DNA of 64,000 nucleotides from contig JAIUOC010000005.1 of the NCBI GenBank assembly GCA_020161265.1, forward strand, positions 186,001-250,000, in the 5' to 3' direction. Shown piece by piece: positions 1-9,394 of the stretch. The position numbers and the translations under genes are program-made. The notes below the pieces were generated by a model that saw only the letters and a list, made by a program, of their open reading frames with translations, was not told where the DNA came from and made no database searches. Within the stretch, counting starts at the first letter, position 1. Every line of letters begins with the position of its first letter. The stretch is from Chloroflexota bacterium (GTDB lineage: Bacteria; Chloroflexota; Chloroflexia; Chloroflexales; Herpetosiphonaceae).

Positions 1-426
1 CAAATAGGCCAGCAACACATCATCATCAAACATAATTTCTAGGGGCATGTTGGCGGTGTAGCCGCCCTCAGAGTGGGCTAGCACATATTTGGCGCTGGGC
101 TTGAGCGCTGGAATATGGGTGAGAAAATCGCGAAAGCGCACACCCGTCCAGGTTGTGGCGAGTTTGCTCCAACGGGTGACGCAGTGAATATCGATATTTT
201 CGATTGTGACGGTTGGCAAAGCGCGAAATTCGTTGTATGAAAAGGTTTTTGGGGCTTCAATTTCGCCAAAAACCCGTAAATCCCAGGTTTGCCCAAGCTC
301 TTTGTAGATCGGAGTCTCGCCATAGTGCAAGACTGGAAATTTCTGGGTAACATATTGGCCAGGTGGAACGCGTTCTTCCATTCCTTCGGGGGTTGCATCA
401 AACTTTCTTTTAAATGCATCAAACAT
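1..426 (-). CDS. Sulfite oxidase-like molybdopterin oxidoreductase (partial, 3' end outside window)
   Basis: The first 142 residues of a small oxidoreductase of the sulfite-oxidase/YedY molybdopterin-binding fold. Seen: an N-terminal stretch with PPGQYVTQKFPVL, then IHCVTRWSKL, in which Cys82 sits where this family places the molybdenum-ligating cysteine, followed by the segment W-T-G-V-R-F. Members of this short cytoplasmic subfamily are usually about 200 residues, so roughly the last third lies beyond base 1. The ATG at 426 is preceded by AAGGAG at normal spacing, which fixes the start. The substrate is not known for this subfamily. The gene is divergent from the large histidine kinase, with about 120 bases between them. 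Confidence 0.8.
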   Translation of the reverse strand, partial: MFDAFKRKFDATPEGMEERVPPGQYVTQKFPVLHYGETPIYKELGQTWDLRVFGEIEAPKTFSYNEFRALPTVTIENIDIHCVTRWSKLATTWTGVRFRDFLTHIPALKPSAKYVLAHSEGGYTANMPLEIMFDDDVLLAYL

Positions 427-494
427 GAATTGACTCCTTCTTGCACAATAGCATTATTGTAGCACTGCTTATGCCAGCAACCAAGCCACGAGCT

Positions 495-523
495 TTGTCA
501 AAAAACCTAAGGTTTGGTAAGAT
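495..523 (+). promoter_or_regulatory. Sigma70-like promoter of the GAF histidine kinase gene
   Basis: TTGTCA at 495-500 and TAAGAT at 518-523 with a 17-base spacer. It lies about 25 bases upstream of the kinase start, so the predicted leader is short. Identified by eye only. Confidence 0.45.
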
Positions 524-546
524 AGGCCAGTCACATGTGAGGCGTG

Positions 547-3500
547 ATGTGTATGCAATCCCAAAAACAGGCATTTGAAGATTCCTCAGCCCACTTTTTG
601 CGCGAGTGGCTCCCGCGTTTGGCAACCGCCACGAGCATTAATGGGTTGCACACAAGTTTGAGCGCCGCCCTTAATCAATTTCGCCATAATCCCCACTATC
701 ATTTGGTTTGGCTTGATCTGGCCGAAACTCAGCCCGAAATTCCCTTAGAATTAATGCTCTCCAGCAACCAACAAGAGCAGCTTGAGCAAGGTGCGATTTT
801 AACCATCACTACGGCTGATGCCACGCAATGGACGATGTTGCCACTCTTGCACATTACCTTGCGCGGTTGGTTGGCCTTGCCCGAAGCAACCACGAATGAT
901 CAATTGCTCTTGCCCTTGGCGCTGCAAACCGCCGCCAGCATGTGCACGATCAGCAATAATCAACAATTGGTGGCTGAACTGCGCGAACTGACCCAATTTA
1001 ATCTGATCAGTCAACGCCTGAATAGCTCGCTAGAACTTGGGCCATTGATCGAGGCGGTGTATCGCGGTATCCAACAGATGTTTGGCCCGCAAAATCTATT
1101 TGTCTCGTTGTATGATCCTGAGTCGCAGTTGTTTCAAGTGGCAGCGCATTTTTATGCTGATGGCCGCAGCACGACTCCCAATTCGCAATGGACAGTTGCC
1201 CATGGCTTAACTGGGGTAATTATTCGGCGCAACGAGCCAATTATCACCGATCGCTATCTCGAAACCTGTGCTCAATATCATGTCACGCCATTGTTTATCG
1301 ATGATGATATTCCGCCGCTGTTTTGGGCGGGCGTGCCGCTGCGCTTCGGCGAACGCGTGCTTGGCACCTTGGTGATCTATACGCTTGAGCCAGAGGTACG
1401 CTACAACGCCGACACGTTACGCAAATTGGAGATGTTGGCTCATCGCGCTGCTGATAATTTTGAGCAGGCACGGCTCTACGAACGCACCACCCGCCAAGCT
1501 CGTCAACTTGAATTATTAAATGAACTTGGCCGCACTATCACCTCAACCCTCGATTTTGAGGCCGTGCCATCGTTGATCATGGGGCGGGTTCAAGAGCTGT
1601 TGAATGTTGAAGAGGGTTCGTTATTATTGCTTGATGAAGCAACCAACGAATTAGTCTTTCGCTATAGCCTGAGTCCGGTGGGCCAGCAACTCTTGGGTAA
1701 TCGCATCCCTGCCAATGTAGGGATCGCGGGCTTGGTGTTGCGCACAGGCGAATCATTGATTGCCAATCGTGCTGGCGATCATCCAGCTTTTTATACTGGC
1801 ATTGATATGTTGGTGGGCCACGAAACCCGCGATCTGCTGTGTGTGCCGTTGCTTGGCGCTGGCGGGGTCAAAGGGGTGATCGAAATTCTCAATCATCGCA
1901 ATGGTTTGCCATTTACTGCTGCCGACCGCGCTTTGCTCGAAGCGGTGGCCGACCAAGCCGTGATTGCGATTGAAAACTCCAATCTCTATACCCAAACCGA
2001 CCAAGCTCTGACCCGCCGCATCAGCGAACTCGACCAGCGTAACAAGCAATTTCAAGAGATTGTGCAAATTGGCAATGCGCTCAAAGCCGCTTCCAATCTT
2101 GGATCGGTTTTGCCAGCCTTAGCCGAGGCCGTGCAAAGTGCCACGGGCTTCAACCAAGTGACGATTAGCCTCGTCCAAACGACCCCAGGTCATAAAGCGA
2201 TTATCAAACGAGTTGCGAGCGTTGGCATTGATCGCCAAATTTTCGAGGCTCAAGCCAGCATTACGATTGAGCCTGAGCGGGTCGAAGCCTTGCTTAAACC
2301 GCAATATCGCCGTGGCGAATCGACCTATTATATCGATCATCGGCGCAATGGCGATGCGCGTTTGTGGCCTGATCCATCAAATGGAGTCGATGTGCCAGAG
2401 CTACGGACTGGCATGTGGCATCCTAACGATAGTTTATTTGCGGTGTTACGCAGCACCAATGGCGATTTGTTGGGCCTTTTGACGGTCTATGCACCCAAAA
2501 ATGGTCTTCAGCCAACCACCGATCAAATTCAAATGCTGGAGATCTTCGCCACGCAATTGGCGGTTGCGCTCGAAAACAATCGGCTCTACGAACGCCAACG
2601 CCAAACGGTCGAAGGTTTGACTGCTTTGAGTGCGCTTGGCATGGCGATCAACAGCACCTTTAGCAATGCGCAATCAATTTGGCAATTTACGGTTGGCGGG
2701 ATGGTCGATTGGACTGGCGCACTTGGCGCTGGGGTATTGCTCAGCGATCCCAATGATCCTACAACATTGCAACCAATTGTTGGCTTGGGGATCGAGCATA
2801 CACCTGACGAGGCGATTATTCAATTTGCCCATAAAGTGCTGGAGCGTGATAAACCCTTATTGCTTGGCGATAGCAGCAAATTGCCGAGTGTCTTGCGCGA
2901 TTTAGGTGGTCAAGCCTTGGTGATGTTACCGTTGCTGGCGACGCACCAAACCTTGGGCGTGATCTACTTGTGGTATCCCGAAACCTTGCCCAACCGCGAA
3001 GCCCAAGATTTGCTCTCGCTGTTTGTGGGCCAGGCCGCTGTGGCGGTCGAAACTCGGCGTTTGGCCGAAGAAGTCAGCAATGGCCGTGATCGCTTAGCCT
3101 CAATTTTGGCTTCTACTGAAGAAGGCATTATTTTGCTCAGTGCCGATTTGCGGGTGGTTGAAGTCAATGCCGCCGCTCAAACCATGATCGGCAGCAACGA
3201 AGTCGCCGAATTGCTGGGCGAGCCAGTCGATTTGCTGCTGACCCATTGGTGCGCTCAGTGGAATAAATCCGAGGAAGCGTGGAGCGAACTAACGCTGGCG
3301 ATCTACAAAGTTAGTCGCGGGCGTTTGGCTGAGGCGCGGGGCCAGTTGGAATTGGGCGGTTTGCGCAGCCAATGGCTCGAATGGACAACCCTGCCAGTTC
3401 AAAGCGCGGCCAACCAAAGCCCTCACCCAATTATTATTGTGCTACGCGATATTACCACCGAGATCGAGGCCGAAAACCTGCGCCACGACCTGACGTATAT

Positions 3501-4182
3501 GATGATTCACGATTTGCGTGGGCCATTGAGTTCGGTGATGACCTCGTTGGATATGCTGGCCAAAAAGATGGTTGGCGACCTGAGCGAAGGCCAAGATAAA
3601 ATTGTTAAAATCGCTTTGCGCAGCAGCGCACGTCTGCTCGATATGGTTAATTTGCTGATGGATATTAGCAAACTTGAAGCAGGCCAGATGCCAATCACGC
3701 CAATTACGGTGGCGATTGATGATGTGGTGCGTTCGGTGATGCAAAATTATGAGCCATTGCTCAACGAGCGCAAAGTCCATGTAGCGCTGAATATTGCTGA
3801 AAACACCCCTAAAGCCTCAGTCGATATTCAAACTCTCGAGCGGGTTGTACAAAACTTGCTGGATAATGCAATTAAGTTCAGCCCAGCGTTATCAACAATC
3901 ACAATTAGCGCCAACAAAGTTCAAGCCAATCAACTACCAAGCGATCATCCCAACGGTCAATGGATTTTGCTGGGCGTGCGCGATGCTGGGCCTGGCATTC
4001 CAGCCCAATATCGCGAACGGGTTTTTGAAAAGTTTGCCCAAGTCAAACAAACTGGGATCAAAGGCACTGGGTTGGGCTTGACCTACTGTCGTTTGGCGGT
4101 CGAAACCCACGGCGGACGGATTTGGGTTGCCAATGATGATGGCCCAGGCGCACTCTTCCTGCTGACTATTCCGATAGCCTAA
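547..4182 (+). CDS. Multi-GAF, PAS-containing soluble sensor histidine kinase
   Basis: A very long (about 1211 residues) cytoplasmic sensor kinase with no evident membrane segment. Order as read: an N-terminal region to about 160, at least three and probably four GAF-type repeats (about 165-315, 340-490, 510-690, 700-870; each ends in a VAVE/VAIEN-like helix), a PAS-like segment (about 885-985), then a HisKA dimerisation helix with phospho-acceptor His near 989 (MMIHDLRGPLSS). The HATPase_c domain shows the N box NLLDNAIKFSP near 1103, DAGPGIP and GTGLGLTYC. No receiver domain is fused and no response regulator is adjacent, so the partner is unknown. GTG 544, ATG 547 and ATG 553 are all possible starts; GAGG at 539-542 favours one of the ATGs. 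Confidence 0.9.
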   Translation: MCMQSQKQAFEDSSAHFLREWLPRLATATSINGLHTSLSAALNQFRHNPHYHLVWLDLAETQPEIPLELMLSSNQQEQLEQGAILTITTADATQWTMLPLLHITLRGWLALPEATTNDQLLLPLALQTAASMCTISNNQQLVAELRELTQFNLISQRLNSSLELGPLIEAVYRGIQQMFGPQNLFVSLYDPESQLFQVAAHFYADGRSTTPNSQWTVAHGLTGVIIRRNEPIITDRYLETCAQYHVTPLFIDDDIPPLFWAGVPLRFGERVLGTLVIYTLEPEVRYNADTLRKLEMLAHRAADNFEQARLYERTTRQARQLELLNELGRTITSTLDFEAVPSLIMGRVQELLNVEEGSLLLLDEATNELVFRYSLSPVGQQLLGNRIPANVGIAGLVLRTGESLIANRAGDHPAFYTGIDMLVGHETRDLLCVPLLGAGGVKGVIEILNHRNGLPFTAADRALLEAVADQAVIAIENSNLYTQTDQALTRRISELDQRNKQFQEIVQIGNALKAASNLGSVLPALAEAVQSATGFNQVTISLVQTTPGHKAIIKRVASVGIDRQIFEAQASITIEPERVEALLKPQYRRGESTYYIDHRRNGDARLWPDPSNGVDVPELRTGMWHPNDSLFAVLRSTNGDLLGLLTVYAPKNGLQPTTDQIQMLEIFATQLAVALENNRLYERQRQTVEGLTALSALGMAINSTFSNAQSIWQFTVGGMVDWTGALGAGVLLSDPNDPTTLQPIVGLGIEHTPDEAIIQFAHKVLERDKPLLLGDSSKLPSVLRDLGGQALVMLPLLATHQTLGVIYLWYPETLPNREAQDLLSLFVGQAAVAVETRRLAEEVSNGRDRLASILASTEEGIILLSADLRVVEVNAAAQTMIGSNEVAELLGEPVDLLLTHWCAQWNKSEEAWSELTLAIYKVSRGRLAEARGQLELGGLRSQWLEWTTLPVQSAANQSPHPIIIVLRDITTEIEAENLRHDLTYMMIHDLRGPLSSVMTSLDMLAKKMVGDLSEGQDKIVKIALRSSARLLDMVNLLMDISKLEAGQMPITPITVAIDDVVRSVMQNYEPLLNERKVHVALNIAENTPKASVDIQTLERVVQNLLDNAIKFSPALSTITISANKVQANQLPSDHPNGQWILLGVRDAGPGIPAQYRERVFEKFAQVKQTGIKGTGLGLTYCRLAVETHGGRIWVANDDGPGALFLLTIPIA

Positions 4183-4199
4183 CATTACATAACAGAAAA

Positions 4200-4230
4200 C
4201 CCCGCTCGTAACAACGAGCGGGGCATTTTT
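4200..4230. terminator. Bidirectional rho-independent terminator between the kinase gene and secF
   Basis: A perfect 9-bp GC-rich stem (4200-4208 with 4215-4223) and a 6-base loop. On the plus strand it is followed by CATTTTT, and on the minus strand by TTTTCTGTT. It sits between convergent genes and can serve both. Confidence 0.85.
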
Positions 4231-4254
4231 GGATCTGCGATGGGCAGGATCAAT

Positions 4255-5223
4255 TTAGGCAGCGGTGGCTGGCTTAACTTTATCTTTGCCACGGCCAAAC
4301 CAGTTGCGCCATTCGCGATTTTCCCACACCACCAACAATTGGGCAGCGTTGAAAATTGACGAATAGGTACCACTGATCAAACCAAGCAACAGAATCAAGA
4401 CAAACGAGCGAATGCTTTCGCCACCAAACAGCAACAAGGCGGTCAAGGTAAAGAACGAGGTAAATTGGGTGTTGATCGAACGCGTCAAGGTTTGAACGAT
4501 CGAGCGGTTGACCACCCGTTCGTAATCGTCGCTTGAGCGGCGCACGTTTTCGCGCACGCGGTCGAACACCACAATTGTATCGTGCACCGAGAAGCTAATC
4601 ACGGTCAAGACAGCGGTCATAAACAGTGCATCAACTTCGAGGCCAATTAACCAGCCAAGAATTGAAGCCAACCCGATCACGACTAATACGTCGTGCAACA
4701 TCGCGATAATTGCACACACGCCGTAGCGAATGGGGTTGGGAGTACCACGGAAGGCTGCCCACAAATAGCCCATGATTGCCAATGAGGCAATAAAGACAGC
4801 CACAATCGCATTGCGAATTGAGCGCCCACGCACGGTTTCACCGACGGTTTGTACCGTTTCGATCCGTGTATCAGCGCCGAACTTGCTGGTCAAGCCAGTT
4901 TCCACCGCTTTACGCTCAGCCGAATCGCTTTGCACCGACTTTGAGCGCACAAAGGCAATCACAAATTGTTGATTGTTGGTCGAACCTTGTGATAACTGGG
5001 TTCGCGCACCTTCGATGCCACTTTCAGCAAATACTGCGTTGACATCGTTTTCTAAGCCATCGCGGGTTTCGCTAATGCTTGGGATGTGAATTTCCCAGCG
5101 AGCACCACCCGAGAAGTCTACCCCAAGGTTCAAACCAAATACCAGCATGCTAATCAAGCCTGGAATAATTGTCAGGATTGAAATCGCAAACCATAAATAG
5201 CGCCGACGCACTAAATCTAACAT
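4255..5223 (-). CDS. secF: Protein translocase subunit SecF
   Basis: SecF works with SecD in the cytoplasmic membrane to complete Sec-dependent export using the proton gradient. Seen: a first membrane segment (residues about 8-30), the family motif VDFSGGARWEI, an extracytoplasmic domain, then five C-terminal membrane segments including SFSVHDTIVVFDRVREN, the highly conserved SecF signature. The 322-residue length is typical of stand-alone SecF. The gene starts 40 bases downstream of secD, is presumably co-transcribed with it, and has AAAGGA ahead of its ATG. The pair ends at the bidirectional terminator at 4200-4230. Confidence 0.97.
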   Translation of the reverse strand: MLDLVRRRYLWFAISILTIIPGLISMLVFGLNLGVDFSGGARWEIHIPSISETRDGLENDVNAVFAESGIEGARTQLSQGSTNNQQFVIAFVRSKSVQSDSAERKAVETGLTSKFGADTRIETVQTVGETVRGRSIRNAIVAVFIASLAIMGYLWAAFRGTPNPIRYGVCAIIAMLHDVLVVIGLASILGWLIGLEVDALFMTAVLTVISFSVHDTIVVFDRVRENVRRSSDDYERVVNRSIVQTLTRSINTQFTSFFTLTALLLFGGESIRSFVLILLLGLISGTYSSIFNAAQLLVVWENREWRNWFGRGKDKVKPATAA

Positions 5224-5263
5224 AGCCCAATCCTTTATCGATGGTATAGCTGAAAATCAACTA

Positions 5264-6784
5264 TTAAGCTTGCTCTGACGACAAGGCTGCCACTTCAGCA
5301 GCATCTTCTTCGGGGTTAACCCCAAACCAACGTGGATTCGAAACCCCAAGATCAATCGTCAAGCGCAACAACATGCGCGAAACGGTGATTGCCGTAAACA
5401 AGCTGACGATAATCCCCAAGGCCAAGGTCAATGCAAAGCCTTGGATGATACTTACGCCAAGCCCGTTGCCCAAGACATACAAGATAAAGCTTGTAATCAA
5501 GGTTGAAGCGTTGGAGTCGCGGATTGATGGCCAAGCGTGGTTGAAGCCATCTTCGACTGCCCGTTCCAATGAGCGGCCACGGTGCAATTCTTCTTTGATC
5601 CGCGCGAAAATCAACACGTTCGCGTCAACGGCCAAACCAATCGACAAAATAAAGCCTGCGATGCCTGGCAAGGTCAATGTGACCGGAACCAAGTTGTAAA
5701 TCGCAAACGAGAGGATGGTGTAGATGATCAAGGCAATGTCGGCTAATAAGCCAGGCAAGCGATAGTACATCAACATAAACAGCATAACCGCAATCAAGCC
5801 AATCGCGCCAGCAATTTTGCTTGCGTCAATTGAGTCGTTGCCTAGGGTTGCGCTGATGCTACGGTTACTATCTTCGATCAAGGTTACTGGCAAAGCCCCA
5901 TATTTGAGCTGGTTTTGCAATGCTTGCGCTTGTGAATTTTGCTCAGCAACCGTCGTGCCAGTTGAACCCATGGTAATGATCCCTTCGCCAGGCAAAGAGC
6001 CATTAATTTGGGGGCTTGAAATCACGCGGTTATCAACCACAATCGACATAGGCCGGCCAATGTTTTGGCTGGTGAAGCTGGCGATTTGGGTGGCTGAATC
6101 TGAGTTGGTTTGGAAGCGGAAGAACACTGCTGGACGGCCAGCTTGATCTGTTGTCAAAGCAACTTGGCTGGTGTCGAGATCGCTACCACGGGCAATCGTG
6201 GTATAGGGCGCTTCACAAGGCCGCTCAGTAGGCGTAGTTGGGGTTGTAGTCGTCAAATTATTGGTTGATGACAACGGATTGGTGCTACTCAAGCTGTCGG
6301 TGGTGGTTACCCCAGTTGTGCCAGTGACGCTGCTTGGCAACTGCACAGTGATTGGGTAACGTGGTGTAGCGGTGGTACAAACTTCGGTGCCATCGGGCAA
6401 ATACTGACCTTGAGGATCAATAAATTCGAGGTTACCAGCGCCTTTGAGCGCTTCCGAAGCTGCCGCAGGATCTTTGACCCCAGGCAATTCGACCACAATA
6501 CTATCACTGTTGACAACTTGAACAACCGATTCGCTTACGCCCAAGCCATTGACGCGGCGCTCGATCACACCAGCGGCATTTTCGAGTTTGGCGGCCAAAT
6601 CGGCTTCGTTAGGGTCGGCGGGACGTAAAAAGATTTGCGAGCCGCCTTGTAGGTCGAGACCTAAGTGGGTTGAAACATCGCGACCGGTCAGGCTTTGGAA
6701 CGACTTAGGAAAGAATACAATCCAAGTCGCTAAAGCAACTGCCACAATCGTCACGACGAGGGCACTAATTACTTGCTTACGCAC
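5264..6784 (-). CDS. secD: Protein translocase subunit SecD
   Basis: SecD is the partner of SecF in the SecDF accessory complex. I chose GTG at 6784, which gives 506 residues. It is preceded by GGAGG and opens directly into the first membrane helix (VISALVVTIVAVALATW). The longer open frame to 6919 runs back over the promoter. Seen: LGLDLQGGSQIFLRP (SecD signature), a P1 domain with an unusual T/S/P/N-rich low-complexity insert around residues 160-185, and five C-terminal membrane segments with GLAVDANVLIFARIKEE. The T/S/N-rich insert is the only odd feature. It is probably an exposed linker, and similar loops vary between phyla. Confidence 0.96.
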   Translation of the reverse strand: MRKQVISALVVTIVAVALATWIVFFPKSFQSLTGRDVSTHLGLDLQGGSQIFLRPADPNEADLAAKLENAAGVIERRVNGLGVSESVVQVVNSDSIVVELPGVKDPAAASEALKGAGNLEFIDPQGQYLPDGTEVCTTATPRYPITVQLPSSVTGTTGVTTTDSLSSTNPLSSTNNLTTTTPTTPTERPCEAPYTTIARGSDLDTSQVALTTDQAGRPAVFFRFQTNSDSATQIASFTSQNIGRPMSIVVDNRVISSPQINGSLPGEGIITMGSTGTTVAEQNSQAQALQNQLKYGALPVTLIEDSNRSISATLGNDSIDASKIAGAIGLIAVMLFMLMYYRLPGLLADIALIIYTILSFAIYNLVPVTLTLPGIAGFILSIGLAVDANVLIFARIKEELHRGRSLERAVEDGFNHAWPSIRDSNASTLITSFILYVLGNGLGVSIIQGFALTLALGIIVSLFTAITVSRMLLRLTIDLGVSNPRWFGVNPEEDAAEVAALSSEQA

Positions 6785-6878
6785 GACGAACGCTGCCTCC
6801 GTGTTTGGTGAAGGATGGGCGTGGCGAGGAATACAGCCCACCCAGAGATACCTAAAGAAACTCCCATCGCAACAGCGC

Positions 6879-6907
6879 ATTATAGGCGCGATACCCACTC
6901 GCGTCAA
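6879..6907 (-). promoter_or_regulatory. Sigma70-like promoter of secD-secF
   Basis: Read on the minus strand: TTGACG (6907-6902), a 17-base spacer, then a perfect TATAAT (6884-6879). It lies about 95 bases upstream of the chosen secD GTG. That is why the upstream ATG at 6919 cannot be the start: it would precede the promoter. Confidence 0.75.
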
Positions 6908-6939
6908 ACGCCCTTCCACATTATGACGAGTTAAAGAGA

Positions 6940-6970
6940 CCCCGCCTGTGTGGTTTAGGCACAGGCGGGG
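6940..6970 (-). terminator. Terminator hairpin of the M14 peptidase gene
   Basis: A perfect 11-bp GC-rich stem (6940-6950 with 6960-6970) and a 9-base loop, 30 bases past the peptidase stop. The following minus-strand sequence is only moderately T-rich (TCTCTTTAAC). Confidence 0.65.
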
Positions 6971-6999
6971 CTAGCTGGAAATTGCGCCGGGCTAGAGCG

Positions 7000-8898
7000 T
7001 TAGCGTTGGGTAACGCTAACATTATCCACAGCAGCTTCTACCAAGCTAGCAGTGCTGGCATCGGAAGCCTCGATCAAGATTCGCACCGATTGGCCAGCAT
7101 AGCTGTTTAAGCTCACAGTAGCGGCTGTCCAAGCAGCATCAACATCGGTTGCGCTGCCCAATTTTTCAAAGACTTTGACCGTGCCTGAGCTGGTGACGAG
7201 CGATACGCGGAAGTAATCGGCGCTACTTGCATTCGAGCCATGAGCCAAGTAGTAGCTGAAACTCAAGCTCAAATTACCAGAACTTGGCAAGGTGAAGGCT
7301 GGCGAACGGACTGACGACGCTCCACCATCAAGGTCGTATGCTCCAGCTGAGCTACCAGCCAAACGGCCCGTTACAAGGTTGTTGCTGCCGCTGACCGTCG
7401 TGCCAAGCTGCTTGGCTCCGCTGCTATCGGTTGCTTCAGGGTCGCCACGTTCCCATGCGCCGGTGGTTGCCGTATCAGTCGCATTGGGATTGGTTGTCCA
7501 ACCTTGGTTGGTTTCAAAATCATCGCTAAATACGGTGACGACTGGGTTTGGTGTGGCGGTTGGGCCTGGGGTTGCCGTTGGTGCAGGCGTAGCGGTTGGA
7601 GTTGGTGTTCCACCGCCGCTACAATATTGGGTTTCTTTGCCAATCACGCGATATGGACAATCAGTTTGTTCCAATAAATACAAGACTGATTCACGGTTAC
7701 GAGTGGTTTCACGGCTAATTACTTCGTCAGGTGGGTAGAAACCTGGGCTAGAAGAGCGAGGATACATTTCAAAGGTATAGGCAAAGATCCGATGTACCCC
7801 ATACGCCCAATCTTCGTATGTACCATCAGCTACATACAAATCGCTGGCTTGTTGTGGCGTATAACCATTGCTTGAGGCCATATTGCGGCCAAGCGCGGCC
7901 ATCGCATCATAATCGTCGCGCTGCATATCACTGGGATAGGCATCGTAGGTGTAGCCATATGGCCATAACACCAGCTCACTATAGGTGTGGAAGGAAATCG
8001 AGGTTTTGATTTGTTGTTTGCCGCCAACCACCCGACTTGCGACAAAATTGCGAATAGCTTGGGTTTCGGGAGCAGTAAAGGCCGCCGTGCCCCGATAGGT
8101 ATCGCTTGAGGTGGAACCACTTGAGCCACCACAGCAGCCCCATTTGTAGCTATAGTTGCGGTTAAGGTCGATGCCAACGTAGGAAGAGCCGCTGTTGGGT
8201 TGGCGATTTTTGCGCCAGCTACGATAGCTGCCACTGGCTACGTCATATTCGCTGCCATCAGGGTTCAAGCTAAAGACGATGTAGATTTCGCGGCTATTGA
8301 CGATATTGGTAATTCGATTGTCAATGCCATAGTTATCGACCAGCAAATGCAACAGATACAGGGTCATTTCAACCGTCAAGTGTTCGCGGGCATGGTGTTG
8401 GCCAATGAACAAGGCTTCTGGCTCGTTCTCATCGGTTGCAACATTATCGCTAATTTTAACTGCGATCAAATCACGGTTTTCATACGAGCGGCCAATGCTA
8501 AAGCGGCTCACAATGCTCGGCTTGCTGGCAACAACTGCCGCAATGTTGCTGGTCATCTCAGCATAATTGTGGTAGGCCGAATCTGCGCCTGGAAAATCGG
8601 TCAATTCAGGGAGTTCGACCAATTTAAAGCCTAAGCGCTCAATCGCCGCAGCTTCTTCGGCATTGGCGGTAACATCCAATACCTTACCATGAACGGCATC
8701 AATCGAAGCACCAGTTGCGGCAATCGCATTGCGATCTTCGCGCGTGGTCACGCCTTCAATATGATAGGCCCGCGATTGATCAAGCGGCTCCGTTTGCTGA
8801 ACTGGCTGCCGCGTTTGCCCTAAAGCACTCAGCGGAGCCATCAGCCCTACGGCTAATGCGAGTGAACCAACCAACCGAACGATGCGTGACGGCTTCAT
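7000..8898 (-). CDS. Secreted M14 zinc carboxypeptidase with C-terminal beta-sandwich domain
   Basis: An exported metallopeptidase of about 632 residues. The ATG at 8898 has AGGAGGG before it and opens a signal peptide ([21 protein letters not shown]). Residues about 45-95 form a propeptide-like segment. The M14 domain shows the zinc motif HHAREH (His169 and Glu172), [25 protein letters not shown] (third zinc ligand in FHTYSE) and YTFEMYP, which carries the catalytic Glu. [14 protein letters not shown]-type linker joins a C-terminal MAM/immune-inhibitor-A-like beta-sandwich ([11 protein letters not shown]...VDNVSVTQR). Family knowledge suggests digestion of external protein, fitting a predatory or saprophytic lifestyle. 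The upstream in-frame start at 9039 lacks a ribosome-binding site and a signal peptide. Confidence 0.93.
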   Translation of the reverse strand: MKPSRIVRLVGSLALAVGLMAPLSALGQTRQPVQQTEPLDQSRAYHIEGVTTREDRNAIAATGASIDAVHGKVLDVTANAEEAAAIERLGFKLVELPELTDFPGADSAYHNYAEMTSNIAAVVASKPSIVSRFSIGRSYENRDLIAVKISDNVATDENEPEALFIGQHHAREHLTVEMTLYLLHLLVDNYGIDNRITNIVNSREIYIVFSLNPDGSEYDVASGSYRSWRKNRQPNSGSSYVGIDLNRNYSYKWGCCGGSSGSTSSDTYRGTAAFTAPETQAIRNFVASRVVGGKQQIKTSISFHTYSELVLWPYGYTYDAYPSDMQRDDYDAMAALGRNMASSNGYTPQQASDLYVADGTYEDWAYGVHRIFAYTFEMYPRSSSPGFYPPDEVISRETTRNRESVLYLLEQTDCPYRVIGKETQYCSGGGTPTPTATPAPTATPGPTATPNPVVTVFSDDFETNQGWTTNPNATDTATTGAWERGDPEATDSSGAKQLGTTVSGSNNLVTGRLAGSSAGAYDLDGGASSVRSPAFTLPSSGNLSLSFSYYLAHGSNASSADYFRVSLVTSSGTVKVFEKLGSATDVDAAWTAATVSLNSYAGQSVRILIEASDASTASLVEAAVDNVSVTQR

Positions 8899-9090
8899 GA
8901 ACCCTCCTGTAGAGATAGGGATTGCACCAACCACACGAACAACCTTGTTCGCTCGATAGTGTCCAAATGCCACTAATTCGACACAGGTGGCGTTGTCACT
9001 TGCTAGTGGTGTCGCTTGATGGTTTGGGGTGGATAGCAAATATGTTAAATGATCTTAATAAAATTGTCAAAAAAGTATTAATAGGCGAAG
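8899..9090. other. Upstream region of the M14 peptidase gene
   Basis: Contains the peptidase promoter region, although I could not pick a convincing -35/-10 pair. The end towards 9090 is AT-rich. With the adjoining repeat (9091-9394) it makes a 480-base stretch without a gene. Confidence 0.4.
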
Positions 9091-9394
9091 AGAACAAAGA
9101 GCAAAGAACATAGGAGTTGGGGATCGAAAATTAATTAACGCAGAGGCGCAAAGCGTTGAATGGCGATATATGGGCTGAGGGCTAGCGGAACATGGGGTGA
9201 AATTCAGGCGATTTGTAATTCAAAGGGGATTTTTTTAGCATAGAAGTGTAGCGCATAAATGGCTATGGGCTGTAGGCTATTGGCTATTGGATCATTCAAG
9301 ACCCACATGTCAATAGCCTACTCATCCTTCGTGCGCTTCGTGTCCTTCGTGGATCAAAATCTATGTTCTATGTTCTATGCTCTATGTTCTTTCT
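9091..9394. repeat. Modular inverted repeat element, copy 1
   Basis: The left end carries AGAACAAAGAGCAAAGAACA and the right end the reverse-complement word family (CTATGTTCTATGCTCTATG). Between them lie GGGGATCG, TTAACGCAGAGGCGCAAAGC, GGCTATTGGCTATTGG with a later inverted CAATAGCC, and TTCGTGTCCTTCGTGGAT. The same words recur at 11.9, 39.3, 40.8, 48.3, 50.6, 52.7 and 54.8 kb. The right end overlaps the last codons and the TAG stop of the GH2 gene at 9382. Confidence 0.75.

Noticed and set aside
6785-6919. The longer secD N terminus starting at ATG 6919
   Set aside because: The promoter's -10 and -35 lie inside that extension, and the GTG at 6784 has a good ribosome-binding site and opens into the first membrane helix.
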